Shown here one piece after another: positions 41,814-52,664 of a DNA stretch of 64,000 nt. The stretch spans positions 211,767 to 275,766 of the forward strand of contig JNVV01000037.1 in the NCBI GenBank assembly GCA_000733355.1, written 5' to 3'. The DNA is from Falciphora oryzae. Its lineage: Eukaryota; Ascomycota; Sordariomycetes; Magnaporthales; Magnaporthaceae. The notes beneath the pieces are model-generated. The model saw only the letters and a program-made list of their open reading frames with translations. It had not been told where the DNA came from and ran no database searches. Numbering within the stretch: position 1 is the first letter of the stretch; each line of letters begins with the position of its first letter. The translations under genes and the position numbers were made by a program.

Positions 41814-44350
41814 AGTGTGGGCGGGAAGGCGAAGCCTGGGCGGCGGGGGAAGAGGAAGGTGAAAGCACCTGGGTCCTGATGATGGAGTTTGTTTGAAGGC
41901 TACCTATTGATGGTGTCGGTAATCACGATGGATGGGAGCGTTTTATCAGCATGTTTACGACGGTGTCTTTTCTCCTATCAGAGCACTTGTTTCTCTCTGC
42001 TCACTACACCTGGTTCTGTTTCTTTGTTGCGCTTTCCTAGAACTTCGGGCACAGCTGTTGGATAGGTAGTGCGGCATAAAATTGTATGAGATTCTGCGTC
42101 CGGAACGAAGCCAGGCCCTTGGGTTACATTTTCGTCCCAAAGCACCTTATTTCTGCCTCTGGGTGCCGGTGCAAGGTCGGCACTGATTCCTTGCGCCACT
42201 TTTGTGCATGAACTTGCTGACAACAGCGTTTGGAGACGACTTTGTAGCCCCGAGAATCCCAAAACAGAAATCTTTGCTTTCGACGAACGAGCCTGCCCCG
42301 TCGGCAGCGACGTCGGACGATGGATGTTGCCTAGTGTACCAAAGACGAAAGGGTGCGACAAATACGAGAAAGCGTGGCCCGATGTGACAACTACACCGCA
42401 TCTTCCAGAAGAATGGTCTACATACACGAAGTGCGGCTCACTCGAGAAAAAAAACCCTCGTCTCTCGTGACCCCAAAAGGGCCAGGCAGACGGAGCGGGT
42501 AGGCAGGTAACAAGAGCTGAGCAGCCTTGAAGCGGGCGGTCAGACTTGATTTTGCCTGGGTGGGAGGCTGGTGGTTGGGCTTATTCGGAGGCGGGTCAAA
42601 CATCCTCCTTGCACCACGCTTTTCGGTGGTGTCGACTGGTTTGTTTGCTCCGCTCCCGTTAGGTACTTGGTAACTTTGTGTGGCATTTCCCCATTGTGGT
42701 GGCATGTTTTTGTCGTCGAGGGAATGGAATGGAATGTGCCATTATGTCACACAACTTGTCGCCCCGTTCTTCTTCGGTAGATGTGCAACCCACCCCTTTT
42801 TGGTCCTTGGGCACAGCGAAAGGGAAAAAGAAAAAAAAAGGAATCCGGGGGTGGCAACGGAGAGGGAGGGGGAACATCACGGGATGGCAGACGGGTGTAC
42901 GCCGCCCCCGCATTTCTTCATCCTGAATACGAAGATGGGAAATGCTTGGCGGGATGGATTTTGGTGTATGGATTGCAGCTCAACGGTTCGGGGAATAAGG
43001 GTGCTAGCCTCTTCTGGGTTGCTCGGTTGGGGGAGGATGCCAGGTGCTGTGCATCTATGCTCAGCTAGTTCAATCTACCTGTAGGCGCTGCTCTGCCCAG
43101 ATCACCTTTTAGTGCCGCGATTCTAGCGTCTTTGATGTGCTTACAGGCAGGCGGCCCGCCCAAGGTTTATTTCTACCTTGCCCAAAGATGAAAACCGAGC
43201 TCCGAGTCTACACCGCCAGCCGGCCACTCGCGCGAGTAGCAGCATCAGGAAACACCCGTCGAACAAGTACCACAGGCTCAGCTCGGGGGAAAGAATAATA
43301 GATGTTGCGTAGTCGCTGTCAACGGCGGCCTGATCGGCCGCCGCCGTCATCCATCAGATGACACCCCACTAATATAGCGCCCAAAGACGCCGGAACGCCA
43401 TCGGCCATTTGAGGAACCGCACCTCCTACGTAACATTCTCGTATCCGGCACCGTCAGCCGCAGAGGCGCCAGGCTTCCTCTCCCCACTGGCCCTGCCCGC
43501 TGCCCATTCCGCAGCCAAGACAAATCGCCGGCGGCACTCACTGGGCGCCCGAGCTATGAGCTGCGATGTGTATAGTACCCAAGGCTGCCAGCGTATGCTT
43601 ACGCGAGAGCAGGCAGATAATGCCAATATCAGTGACAGAAAATCAGGTGATCATCTCTTCAGGTTCGGGAGAAGATGTGCGTTTTCGATTCCTTCCACGG
43701 CTTCCGGCAGGCGCCTCGGCCACCGAGACCATGTGAGTGGTGATGCTGCGCCCGCGGTGGTGCACTGCATTGCATGCAAGCATGAGGGAAAAAAATATAT
43801 CGATGCGGTGCTTCGTATTACAGATCACCTCAACGACAGGCCCGAGCTTGGGGGAGCACACAAAGAATGGAGGGGCCGCGATACGTCACATCGCGAGTGG
43901 CTAGCCGGCTTTGCCTTTCTTGCTTCTATATTGGGTATCATTGTGTGTTGATCCTACCCGGCGGGCTCGCGCTGGAATGGAGCGGCGCGCGGGGAAAAGG
44001 GCCGCGTCGGGTTGGGTACTGCACCACGAAGTCCAACGCCAGCCGATGACCTCGTGTGTCTCGCTTCCAGCCACCGCCCCAATGACGAACGCCTGTCGGG
44101 AAGCTGGAGACTGGAAGATGCCATGAACCGCACATGGAAAAAGCGTGAGCTTACCATGAAGCCCAAGCATAAAAGGGTCGTGGCCCCCTGCGGAGAGATG
44201 GTGATGTTCTCCAAGGTCATCAGCTCTCCTGACCAGACTCAAGGCAATCTACCTGATCTCCTCACTCGCTCTTACTTGAAAGGTATCCCAAGCAAACAAG
44301 GCAACCCGACCGTCTCCCATCTTTCCAACAACAAAACAAACACCACCACA
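41814..44350. other. 2.5-kb intergenic region, no recognised gene
   Basis: Short frames occur on both strands (for example minus 43141-43350, which includes one hydrophobic segment) but none has a family signature or supporting splice pattern. A-rich tracts lie near 42826-42840. No LTR ends or tRNA genes were found by eye. Confidence 0.4.
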
Positions 44351-44833
44351 ATGCACGCCTCCACCGCCGCCACCACCCTCCTCGCCCTCGCCGCCCCCCT
44401 CGCCGCCGCAACAGGCACGGGCTCGGGCCCCGTCGCGCGCGTGCTCAACAAGTGCTCGTTCCCCGTCACCGTCTGGGCCGTGGGCTCCGAGGTGTCCCCC
44501 GGCTACACGCTCGGCGCCAACGGCGGCTACTACGCCGAGGGCTTCCAGCGCGACCCCAAGACGGGCGGGCGGGCGCTGAAAGTTACGCGCGCCCCCGACG
44601 GCCTCTTCAACGGCAGCCCGCAGCTCGTGTTCGCCTACAACCTCGACGGCGACAAGGTCTGGTACGACCTGAGCAGCGTGTTTGGCAATGCGCTGCCGGG
44701 GAGCAACCTGGTCGTGGCGAGCGACGAGGGGTCGTGCCCCAAGATCGAGTGGCCGCAGGGCACACCCCCCGCCGGGTCGCAGGTGAAGGTCTGCACGTCG
44801 TCGCGGAGCGTGACGCTGACGCTGTGCGCGTAG
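44351..44833 (+). CDS. Small secreted BYS1/thaumatin-like protein
   Basis: Single exon, 160 aa; start at 44351 after CCACAATG, although the frame is open upstream. Residues 1-21 form a clear signal peptide (hydrophobic Leu/Ala core, Ala-rich cleavage zone). The mature part begins V-x-N-x-C-S/x-F-P-V-T-V-W, the opening of the BYS1 domain (named after a Blastomyces yeast-phase antigen; related to short thaumatin-like folds), and contains four cysteines, two near the end, likely forming disulfides. No catalytic motif. Such proteins are cell-wall or extracellular; in plant-associated fungi they are listed among candidate effectors, but nothing here proves that. Confidence 0.83.
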   Translation: MHASTAATTLLALAAPLAAATGTGSGPVARVLNKCSFPVTVWAVGSEVSPGYTLGANGGYYAEGFQRDPKTGGRALKVTRAPDGLFNGSPQLVFAYNLDGDKVWYDLSSVFGNALPGSNLVVASDEGSCPKIEWPQGTPPAGSQVKVCTSSRSVTLTLCA

Positions 44834-45367
44834 GGGATGCGAGGTTGGTGATGATGGGTTAGCGGGTTGGTTTTTTTTTTTTTTTGTTGGGGTTGGTGTT
44901 TTGGTGTTCATATATCCACGCTCCTTGATAATGTAGGTCCGTCGAGGGACTCGGGATTTACTGGCCGCTGATCAAGGCCTGTTTGACAAATAAAACAATA
45001 AAACCACAATTCCAGGCACACGAAAATTTCGTTGAAACAGCGCGGAACAGTCTGTGATGGATGTTGCCCAGGCATCAGCTCCTGGCCAACCGCATGTGGA
45101 TCTTTTTAAACATGTTGGAAGGCCCGAATTAACGGCCCTGCATCTGCGCTGCGTCTGGGCTGGTTGGTTGAGCGCCCAAACCCAGCCGCTGCTGGCGATG
45201 GCCCCCACGCGATAGCCGCCAGGGTGGTGTTGGTTTCGGCGATGGGCTCGCCTTGACATTTCTACAATCTGCCCCATCTGCCTCTTTCCCGCCGTGTCCC
45301 CTCTTCGGGCCATCTCCTGTCGTCAGCTGCCCGCTTACAGCCCTCCTTCCGACTTTCCATATCCGCC
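44834..45367. other. Intergenic region after BYS1-like gene
   Basis: Starts with a T-run (44872-44885) in the 3' UTR of the BYS1-like gene. The remainder is pyrimidine-rich upstream sequence of the next gene. No gene seen. Confidence 0.5.
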
Positions 45368-46142
45368 ATGCCCCCCGGACAATCACACATTCCGCAAAAG
45401 ATAATTTCCCCGTTTCAAACGAAGAAGAAGAAACTCTACGTTGCTCTTTACCCCTCCGGCCATGGCGAGGATGGGGACACACGGTGAGTACGAGGTTCCA
45501 TATCCCCCGCTTGTGGTCAAGTGTGAAGCTGATGAAGACAATGTTTGAAGTTACCACTGGGCCTTCCTGATCGGGCCCAGGAAGGAGACGCGACAAGGGG
45601 CACCGCCACCAGGCACACAGCTCCAAGTTAAAAACCACCCTATCAAGGGGTGGGAGTACGACGAGCAACCGCTGGAAGATGTCCGCAGCACAATCCCTCT
45701 CCTAGCTTGCTTGGTCGTCGCCAACGTCACAAACGAGGCGCGCCTCGTCCAGATCCTGCGGGATAACCCGCTCGTGCAGGACCAGCCCGGCTGGAGGTGC
45801 TGGACGTGGATCCAGCAGGGCCTGGAGGCCATCCGGGCGGACGGGAAGTGTGTGGGCGCGGACGCGGTCCTGGACTGGGGCAAAATCGAGGAGACGGGCA
45901 GGGAATACGTCGCTGCCAAGTTCAGTGCTGGGCGGTACGACATTGGGCGGGACATGGCGGAGCCCAAGCCGACGTGGGACATGCTGGAGATGAAGGAGGC
46001 GGTTCTGCAAGACGGTGTCGCCTGTTTGTGGAATCTTCTTGTCAAATCTCACCCCACCACCTTCGCCGAGTACGCTCCGTCTTCAGCGCAGCGGGATGTG
46101 GCTCCAAAACGTGTTCGAGGGGAGTGTAGTCGGTTTCCCTGA
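45368..46142 (+). CDS. Small fungal family protein (DUF6914-like), copy 1, 2 exons
   Basis: Exons 45368-45483 and 45551-46142 (intron GTGAGT...GAAG, 67 bp) give 235 aa. The N-terminus K-K-K-L-Y-V-A-L-Y-P-S-G followed by Y-H-W-A-F-L-I-G-P matches copy 2 at 47674-48324. Shared downstream blocks are L-V-Q-I-L-R-x-N-P-L-V, W-x-C-x-T-W-x-x-Q, V-L-D-W, and P-T-x-x-x-L-E-x-K-E. To my knowledge this corresponds to a family of unknown function, DUF6914, common in agarics and ascomycetes. Beyond the K-E block (about 46015) the last 40 codons have no counterpart in copy 2 and run antisense over a dead kinase gene, so the true C-terminus may be eroded. Probably cytosolic; no signal peptide. Confidence 0.72.
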
Positions 46143-46934
46143 AGAGGTAGGTATACGAGGACGCGTACTCCCAGTATATTGGGAGCCATCCCGCCGTCCC
46201 CCAGTTGGCGACGCCCACGACCTCGGCGCAGTCAGTAATTATGTTGAATGTATTTATACCCCCGTGCGTGAACGCCAGCGCCGGCTAGGGCACATCTTGT
46301 AGGGCGATCATGTCCTAGATCTCGCGCCATTCCTCATCGCCCATGATAGTTACGTCGGCCGGGCGCTCCCCAACAGCCTCGAAGTCGTCCCGCAGCCAGG
46401 TATGGTAGTTCTTCACTGTTTCGAAGGGCCCCATCCGGGGGTAAACCGCGGAGTCGCAGCGAGGGCCGTAGAGCGAGCCGCCGGTGCAGCTCTGGACGCC
46501 CGCGCTTGGAGGGGCTCGAGCGACCGCGGCTCCCGGAAAATGCGTCGCAGCTGCTCCCGGATCTTGCCGCGCGCCTGCTCGTCCGCCTTCAGGCGGTCCC
46601 GCGCCTCCCACAGCATCTCCCCGTGGGCGCGCTCCGTAACGATGTATGCCCGGTCCTTGTGGACGAAGGCGCAGTGCACCTTGGGCACTGGGACGCCCGG
46701 CGCGTGCTCGGCGAGGAACCGCATGGTCGCTGCCTTCTGCAGGTGCACGTACGGGCCGGTCTCGATGGCGACGTGCTTGGTGATGAGCACGCAGTGATAC
46801 TTACAGGGCCTAGGCCGGAGCAGCCTCGTGGCTCGGACGGCGAGGCGCGTCAAGAGCCTACGGGTGCGTGTGTTGTTGACGGCTAGGGCCTCGGTGCCGT
46901 CGTGCAGGCCCTTGATCTCATAACATCGTGACAT
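46042..46934 (-). pseudogene. Aminoglycoside-phosphotransferase/choline-kinase-like pseudogene
   Basis: From ATG 46934 one frame gives an N-lobe with the usual blocks (T-M-R-F-L-A-E-H, V-P-V-P-K-V, Y-I-V-T-E-R-A-H-G-E). A frameshift near 46500 leads into a second frame with V-Q-S-C-T-G-G-S-L-Y and G-P-F-E-T-V-K-N-Y-H-x-W-L, then two TAG codons (46315 and about 46282) and the catalytic region. There the Brenner motif reads T-H-G-G-I-N where H-G-D-x-N is expected, and the metal-binding D-W-E reads N-W-G; A-G-W-x-P-x-Y-W-E-Y follows. Frameshift, stops and loss of both catalytic aspartates show it is dead. It overlaps copy 1 antisense by about 100 bp and lies between the two family copies. Confidence 0.8.
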
Positions 46935-47673
46935 GCCTAGGACGGATCAGGGCACAAGCAATCCGGGTCGGGAGGGATTTTGATGGGAGAAGGGGAAATC
47001 CCCACAAGAGCCCACTCGTGTATAGGGGTGCCCTGCCTCCCCTGATCGAGTTGCCCGGTGGCAAGAGGGACAGAAACCTTAGCGTAGGGATCCTCGTGCA
47101 AAGAGCAGTCGACTGGAGGTCTGTGCTCCGTGGTTCAGCCCTATCAGGAACCCAGGAGCACTCGCTGCAGGTGTCTTGCCTACTAGCCATTGTCGTGCGA
47201 CTGTTGGTCCCGCAAGGAATTGGCTTCTGAAAAGCGGCGGCGCAGGTCCAGGGCCTGCGAACCCGCGTGTTATTGATGCAAGGTGGCAGGTGAACTGTGA
47301 CGCAGCTGTCACCGGGGGCAGGCTGGTCCCAATGCATAAAGATGTACATTGGAACCGATCCGCGGAGCATGGTGACGATGGTTACTTGGATTTGGGTGAC
47401 CGTGCAATCGTAGCGGTAACCATGTTGAAATCATCCCGTTGTGCAAACCCAGTCACGCCTACGAGTGATGCCTCCCACAGCACACATGCGTGCTTCTCGG
47501 AAGGGGTAACCGTCGTCGTTCTGGATGGGTGAGCTGGGACTGTTATAAATATGGCGATGCAAATGTTTTCTTGGCTCCTCCTGTCTGCCGTCCCCCTATT
47601 CCCCATCCACAATCCTACTGCTGTTTCCTCTACTCGCGTCTCCAGTCCTCTACGAATCAGCATCTCCGCCAAC
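46935..47673. other. Spacer between kinase pseudogene and copy 2
   Basis: No gene recognised. Holds the upstream region of copy 2, with a TATAAAT-like stretch at about 47543-47549 roughly 125 bp before its start. Confidence 0.45.
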
Positions 47674-48324
47674 ATGCGCGGCAAGAAAAGACTGTACCTG
47701 TAATTGCCTTCTAATCAATACAGAGAACACTGTACCTGATGCTAACGGACCGAAGGGCCGTCTACCCCAGCGGCATTACCAGGATTCCCCTGATGCGGTG
47801 GGTGTATGCCGCGGCCCGGGCAGCAAACAGCACCTGTTGTCGGTCGGGGACGAACTAAAAAAACGCTTGGCGATAGGTACCACTATTCATTCCTCATAGG
47901 CCCCAAAGAGGAGAAGGGTCCCGCGGTACCTGGAATCCGCTGTAGCATAAAATGCGGAGGCGAGCGCTATGAATTCGGGCACTGGCCAACTGAAGATGTG
48001 AGAACGGGTCCCGAGCTCCTCGCCCGTATCTTGATCGCCAAGGTGACGGACTTGACGCGTCTGCTCCAAGTCCTGAAAGAAACCCCGCTGGTTCCGGGCG
48101 ACCCCTCGTGGATGTGCCTGACCTGGGCGGAGCAGGCGCTCAGCGCCATCGAGGAGGATGGCACTTGCGTAGGCACCGCGGTTCTCGATTGGGACCAGGT
48201 AGATGGTAAAGCAAGGGAGTACGTGGACAGCAAGATGGAGGCTGGCCGCTACGATGGCGGAGTGGCCATACTGGCTCCCAAGCCGACGTACTGCTTGCTC
48301 GAGGACAAGGAGCTGATCGAGTAG
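47674..48324 (+). CDS. Small fungal family protein (DUF6914-like), copy 2, 3 exons
   Basis: Exons 47674-47699, 47756-47797 and 47877-48324 give 171 aa. Intron 2 (GTGGGT...ATAG, 79 bp) is at exactly the same codon and phase as the intron of copy 1, just before Y-H-Y-S-F-L-I-G-P. Intron 1 (GTAATT...GAAG, 56 bp) is only in this copy; splicing it yields K-K-R-L-Y-L-A-V-Y-P-S-G, which matches copy 1 residue for residue. The unspliced frame would stop after nine codons. A simpler alternative starts at ATG 47739 and lacks the K-K-R-L-Y block. Ends P-K-P-T-Y-x-L-L-E-D-K-E-L-I-E, the natural family end. Function unknown. Confidence 0.7.
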
Positions 48325-48759
48325 GTTGCTGCTGGCACGGTGAGCATCATCTGGCCCCCGGGGGCTCAGCTGGAGCAGTGTCGCGACGTCATGGCTGGGC
48401 TCGGGGTCAGAAGCAAAGAGAAGGTAACGTAACGGCTTCCGGATAGTAACCTTACCAATGCATTGCGTTCAGGGCAGCCAGTGATAATCCCAAAGGGCTC
48501 ACTCGTCTGATGTGATGCCATAGAGTTGATATCTACAAGGTCCGTGCCTGAAACTAGGCCCACGCGCCTGTGAACGCCCAGAAGGGCCTTATGGGCCCCC
48601 CTCTTGCTAGCGGGGAGTGAGGGGATTGTTGCACGGCTAAAAGCAAGATTTTATAAGGGCCCAGCTCCCCGATCCCGACAATACCGCATCATTCTGTTTT
48701 GATGCTGGCAAAAAGAGTCTGCGAGAGAATTGACGAAACGAAAGGAAAACTCCAGAGCC
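48325..48759. other. Spacer downstream of copy 2
   Basis: No gene recognised; includes a GGGCCCCCC-type GC block around 48592. Confidence 0.4.
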
Positions 48760-49106
48760 ATGGTCCGAGCCTTTGACCTCAGCTCCTACGAATGCGCCGC
48801 GCTTCCGCGGCAGTTCTTGAGAGTTCAGCACCCGGGGTCTCAAGCCTACTACGACAGGAGCACCCTGGACAGAGTACGACGAAGCTGCCCGCGACATCCT
48901 TGAACAAACGCGGCAGGCGAGTTACTACAACCCTGTCTCCGTTCCTGGGATCGGAGACTGTTGGGGCAGCGACGACGAGGATGCTGGACTCGCCGAACTA
49001 CGCAGAGCCGGAAGATCAGGCTGGTGGCAGGGCTGTGTTATTCTCAAACTACCTCTTAGGAAACGCGCCGGTGGCATGGGCGTGAAGTGTAGAAAAGAAG
49101 ACAATT
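48760..49106 (+). pseudogene. Possible frameshifted gene fragment, unknown
   Basis: ATG at 48760 in good context (AGAGCCATGG) begins a frame with L-P-R-x-F-L-R-V-Q-H-P-G-S-Q-A-Y-Y, resembling the opening of a fungal family whose members start with a similar R-V-x-H-P-G-S block. It then fails; from about 48840 a different frame carries protein-like sequence to the end. It runs into the 3' end of the NmrA-like gene on the other strand. Broken gene or chance; weak. Confidence 0.25.
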
Positions 49107-49115
49107 TCTTTTTAT

Positions 49116-50178
49116 CTACATCCCTACTATGGGCCCCTTCTTGGCGCACTCCCTGATGACCTGCATCAACTCCGCGTCCGACAGCTCCTTGACCCCCAGC
49201 AGTTTGTTGTCGCACTTGTCGCCCCAGGGGTGCGCCATGTCGGGCTGCGAGTTGGCGTAGCCGATGAAGGCGCCAAACACCTGCGCGTCGACCTTGCCCG
49301 CCGCCACGGCCTTCATGGCGCCATCGTAGACGGCCTTGGAGTCGGCGCAGCGGATGTTCCAGTCCTCGCGCGTGGTGCCGAACGCGTCCTGGCACAGCTC
49401 CAGCATCTGGCGCGGGCTCTTTGCGCACGTCTGGATGAACACGGCCCTGTTCTCCGTCTCGCCGGGCCGCAGCAGCAGCTCCGCCACCGCCTTGCCGACG
49501 TCGTCGAGCGACGTCCAGGGCACGGCGTTGTTGCCGCCGTCCATGAGCGTGGCCTTGCGGTTGAAGATGTCGATCTGCATGAGCCCCGTGCGCAGGTTCC
49601 AGTCCAGGAACGGCCCGTTGGCGACGCTGGTCCACGTCATGCCCGACTCCTTGCACTTGGCGGCCAGGTGCTCGTGCCGCGCGCCGCGCGCCGCAAAGAT
49701 GGGCAGGGCGTTGAGCTTGGGGCTGAGCGGGTCCAGGCTGTAGTCAGAGGGCACGAAGCGGTAGACGCCCGCGTCGGCGGCGGCGTCGATCAGGCGCTCC
49801 ATGACGTCGTCGGGCGCGCGCGACGCGTCCACGACGGCGTCGTGGTTGCGCAGCGCCTCGGTCAGGTTCGGGATGGAGTTGAAGTCGACCTCGGCCACGG
49901 TCGCGCCAGCCGCCTTGGGGGGCGACACCTCGCCCGATGAGAGGCGGCCGCCTTTGCGCGACAGGATAGTCACCTTGAACTGGGATGCCAGGAGGTGCTT
50001 GAGGATGAGCTTGCCGACATTTCCTGTGGCCTGTTTGTACCATGGCGATAGCCGGTTAGCAGATGGTCGCGAGAGTCGCGAGTGAGGGGGAACATACACC
50101 GGCAATGGCGACCCTGGGCAGGCTCCTCTCCTCCATGGTCTTCGACCCGTCGGATCCATTCGATCCGTTAGCGGCCAT
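49116..50178 (-). CDS. NmrA-like/isoflavone-reductase-like NAD(P)H-dependent protein, 2 exons
   Basis: Exons 50178-50098 and 50030-49116 give 331 aa. The intron (67 bp, GTATGT...ACAG) interrupts the dinucleotide loop; spliced it reads V-A-I-A-G-A-T-G-N-V-G-K (residues 23-34). Family features: R-K at strand 2 for NADP preference, V-V-D-A-S-R-A region, and F-V-P-S-D-Y-S (Ser/Asp/Tyr block typical of the NmrA/PCBER/isoflavone reductase group). Members reduce phenolic or other aromatic metabolites, or act as NADP sensors. It is the first of four same-direction or divergent genes around a prenyltransferase, so a tailoring reduction in that pathway is plausible but inferred. Confidence 0.86.
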
Positions 50179-51013
50179 TGTGTCCGCAATTGATCGGCCC
50201 AGTCGACGATGCGCTACGTTCGTGCTCTTCTCGGAGCACCACTGAAGTCTAAAGGGCTCGTAGAATATTCAGGGGTTATTGGAAGCAAGCGCGGTTATGA
50301 TACCGAAAACCCCGGTGAATGCTTGGCGCCCTCTGCCAGCGGTTATATATGCAGATGGACTACCAACAGAAGGGCTCCAGAAGCCCAGTCGATCCACCGG
50401 TTACGTCGCCCTCCAAGCCACCCTGTCAATTATTATTAGCATTCGGTCAGGCTGGTTCTCCGCGACCCAGCGCACCAGCTGCGAATGGTGGTCGGACATC
50501 TCCATGCCAACTGCTGTCGGACTCGGTCGACATGTCCCTGCCTTATTCTTTACACTCCGGCGCCTTGCAGATATCCGACGGGCCATGCCCGAGGGGCTGC
50601 AAGGAAATAGTCCAATTTTTGGGGAACATGATTCTATAATTGGGATTTGTCTGGGGATATGCCAGACTGCCGTCCCTGCCTGGGCTCGTCCAGACCCTTG
50701 GGCTAGGCTCGAGTACGAAGCCTCGGCATCGGCGCGCCGACAGCTCGCCGAGTCTTTTCTCTTCCCCGCGCGGCACGGGCACCACTGTCAACCTGACACG
50801 CCGGACTACAGAAGGGGACGCCCGAAAAGACGCATTGGGTGAAACAGTCCAGTTTGTTCAAACCTTTGACCTGCAGCCTGGGTCCGTGGTCCCGATCTGA
50901 TATTTGCCGTCTACGTAAGAAACCATCCTGTGAAAAATCTTATCCCCAGTGAGAGAGCGGGGTTCGTTGAATTTCAAGACACAAAAACACCTAGCTAACA
51001 TCATGGGTAGACT
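50179..51013. other. Intergenic region, promoter of NmrA-like gene
   Basis: No gene recognised. A GGTTATATATGCAG element (TATATA at about 50344) occurs, but on the far side for the minus-strand gene its role is unclear. Confidence 0.45.
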
Positions 51014-51792
51014 TCAGTGCATGCTATTCGTGCGACTGAAGCCCCTGATCGGGAAATTGAGGTTGACGTGATGGATCTCCGTGTCCACGCCGCACTCGGG
51101 GATGTATATGGCCTTCTCCACCTCGTCGCTCTTCTGGAGGCTCGTCCAGCCGCTGACGCCGACCCAGACGCGCCCCTCCGCCCCGACGGGCTCGGCCGAG
51201 AAGCCGCAGGCGGCGCCGTTGCAGCCGTCCATGGTGGTGACCTGCATGAAGATGGAGCGCAGGCGCTGGTCGCCCTGGTCCTCGGCGCCGCGGATGGTCA
51301 CCATCTGCATGACGACCGAGTCGATGGCGCCCTTGGGCGCGTACGGCTCGAACGACACCTCGTAGGCCTGCGGCGGGCCCGTCATTGCGGGGGCCATGGC
51401 CTTGAGCGCCCTGGCGTGCGCGTCGGACGCAACGAACGCATCCCTGGCTGCAGATGATGTCCAGCCTTTTGAGGGTTTTCCCTTGTTAGATAGGTATGGA
51501 CACGTAAGACAGAAGAGGTGATTTTTGGAGCGAGGCCGTAACGGGGGGTGTTTGACAATGGGACGGCAAGGGAGAAGTGCCGGATACAGGGAGAGGATAG
51601 CTGCGACATACCGACCAGAAGTTCCAGCTTGCTCGGGTTCTCGGACCAAGGGCCCCAGCGGTGTCGGATTACCCCCGGTTGGTCCTTGAGTACCAGCAAC
51701 AGCTGCTTCAGGGGCTCCTTCCAATCCTCGACACCGCCCCTGACGGGGATGATGATGCGCTCGCTGATTCCTTTTGTTGGCGGTCTCCCCAT
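51014..51792 (-). CDS. ABM-type dimeric alpha/beta-barrel protein, 2 exons
   Basis: Exons 51792-51612 and 51465-51014 (146-bp intron GTATGT...AAAG) give 210 aa. The first half (about residues 8-85) has the antibiotic-biosynthesis-monooxygenase pattern: I-I-I-P-V strand, helix, Q-P-G-V-x-x-x-R-W-G, L-L-V-G-W-T-S strand, then a helix with A-H-A-R-A. The second half repeats the layout weakly, ending V-W-V-G-V-S-G-W-T-S-L. Such small barrels work as cofactor-free oxygenases, cyclases or stress proteins; many are encoded beside secondary-metabolite genes. No metal- or flavin-binding motif. The last 30 residues look non-conserved. Lies directly downstream of the prenyltransferase in the same direction. 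Confidence 0.75.
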
Positions 51793-52664
51793 GATCGCTT
51801 TGCTCGAGTGAGGTGCAAGATATTCAGTCGAGTTTGCAGAGCCTGGAAACGAGGGAGTCTGTGGGCTGGATTAAAAGGAAGCCAGCCAGCTGTATTCAGG
51901 GCGGACCCCTTGCTGGCCAGGCCGGCACCTGCATGTGAAGAGCGATGGCAGGTCGATCCCGATGTAGGAATGGTGCCGAGTAAGTGTACAAAAGGTCGGT
52001 CGGACGAAGGCAAACTGGCCCGGCACCGGGCCACCATGCGGCGACCCAAGGTTCGACCAGTCACGTCATTGCCACTGCCAGATTCTTCGCGATCGAGAGA
52101 GGCGGAGCGCGAGAAGGGTATCTTCATTGGTAAGCATTGTTTATGGATTCAGAAGGCACCCATGGAGGCATCTAGACGCTCCACTATCATAGCTATAATC
52201 TAGGATCAGCGGTCTAGCAAGTGGTAGAAAAAGGTATGTATAGGTATGCAAAGAATGTCCAGATGATAGCTAAAAAGCAGTCCAAGACCTGCTCGGCAAC
52301 TTTTTGATGCCGAAGCGCGTGCGCATGTTCCGTTCGTGCACATCCTCCAAATCAAGCCCTGCGGCCACCCAACCCCTTATTTTGCTTCGCACATAAATCG
52401 ACAATATGTTGGGATTCGGGAGGCGATCAAGTAAATCAAGCTAAATTAGCTCCTTGCAAGGCTGCCCTCTCTTCTTCCCAGTCTTCCTCTCCAACGAGAT
52501 AACCAACGAAACCGCCAAGCACTTTCTCCAAGACTCCAGCAAACTTTACGATGCAGGTCTCCTCAAAGACAAAAAAAAGCGATAAACACCCCGAAAACTC
52601 TAGAACCCTATCGGATGGAATAAGCACCGATGGCCGACGTCTCCCCCACGACCCCGTCCACCGC
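51793..52664. other. Spacer between prenyltransferase and ABM gene
   Basis: 870 bp with the 3' UTR of the prenyltransferase and the promoter of the ABM gene. No additional gene recognised. Confidence 0.5.
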
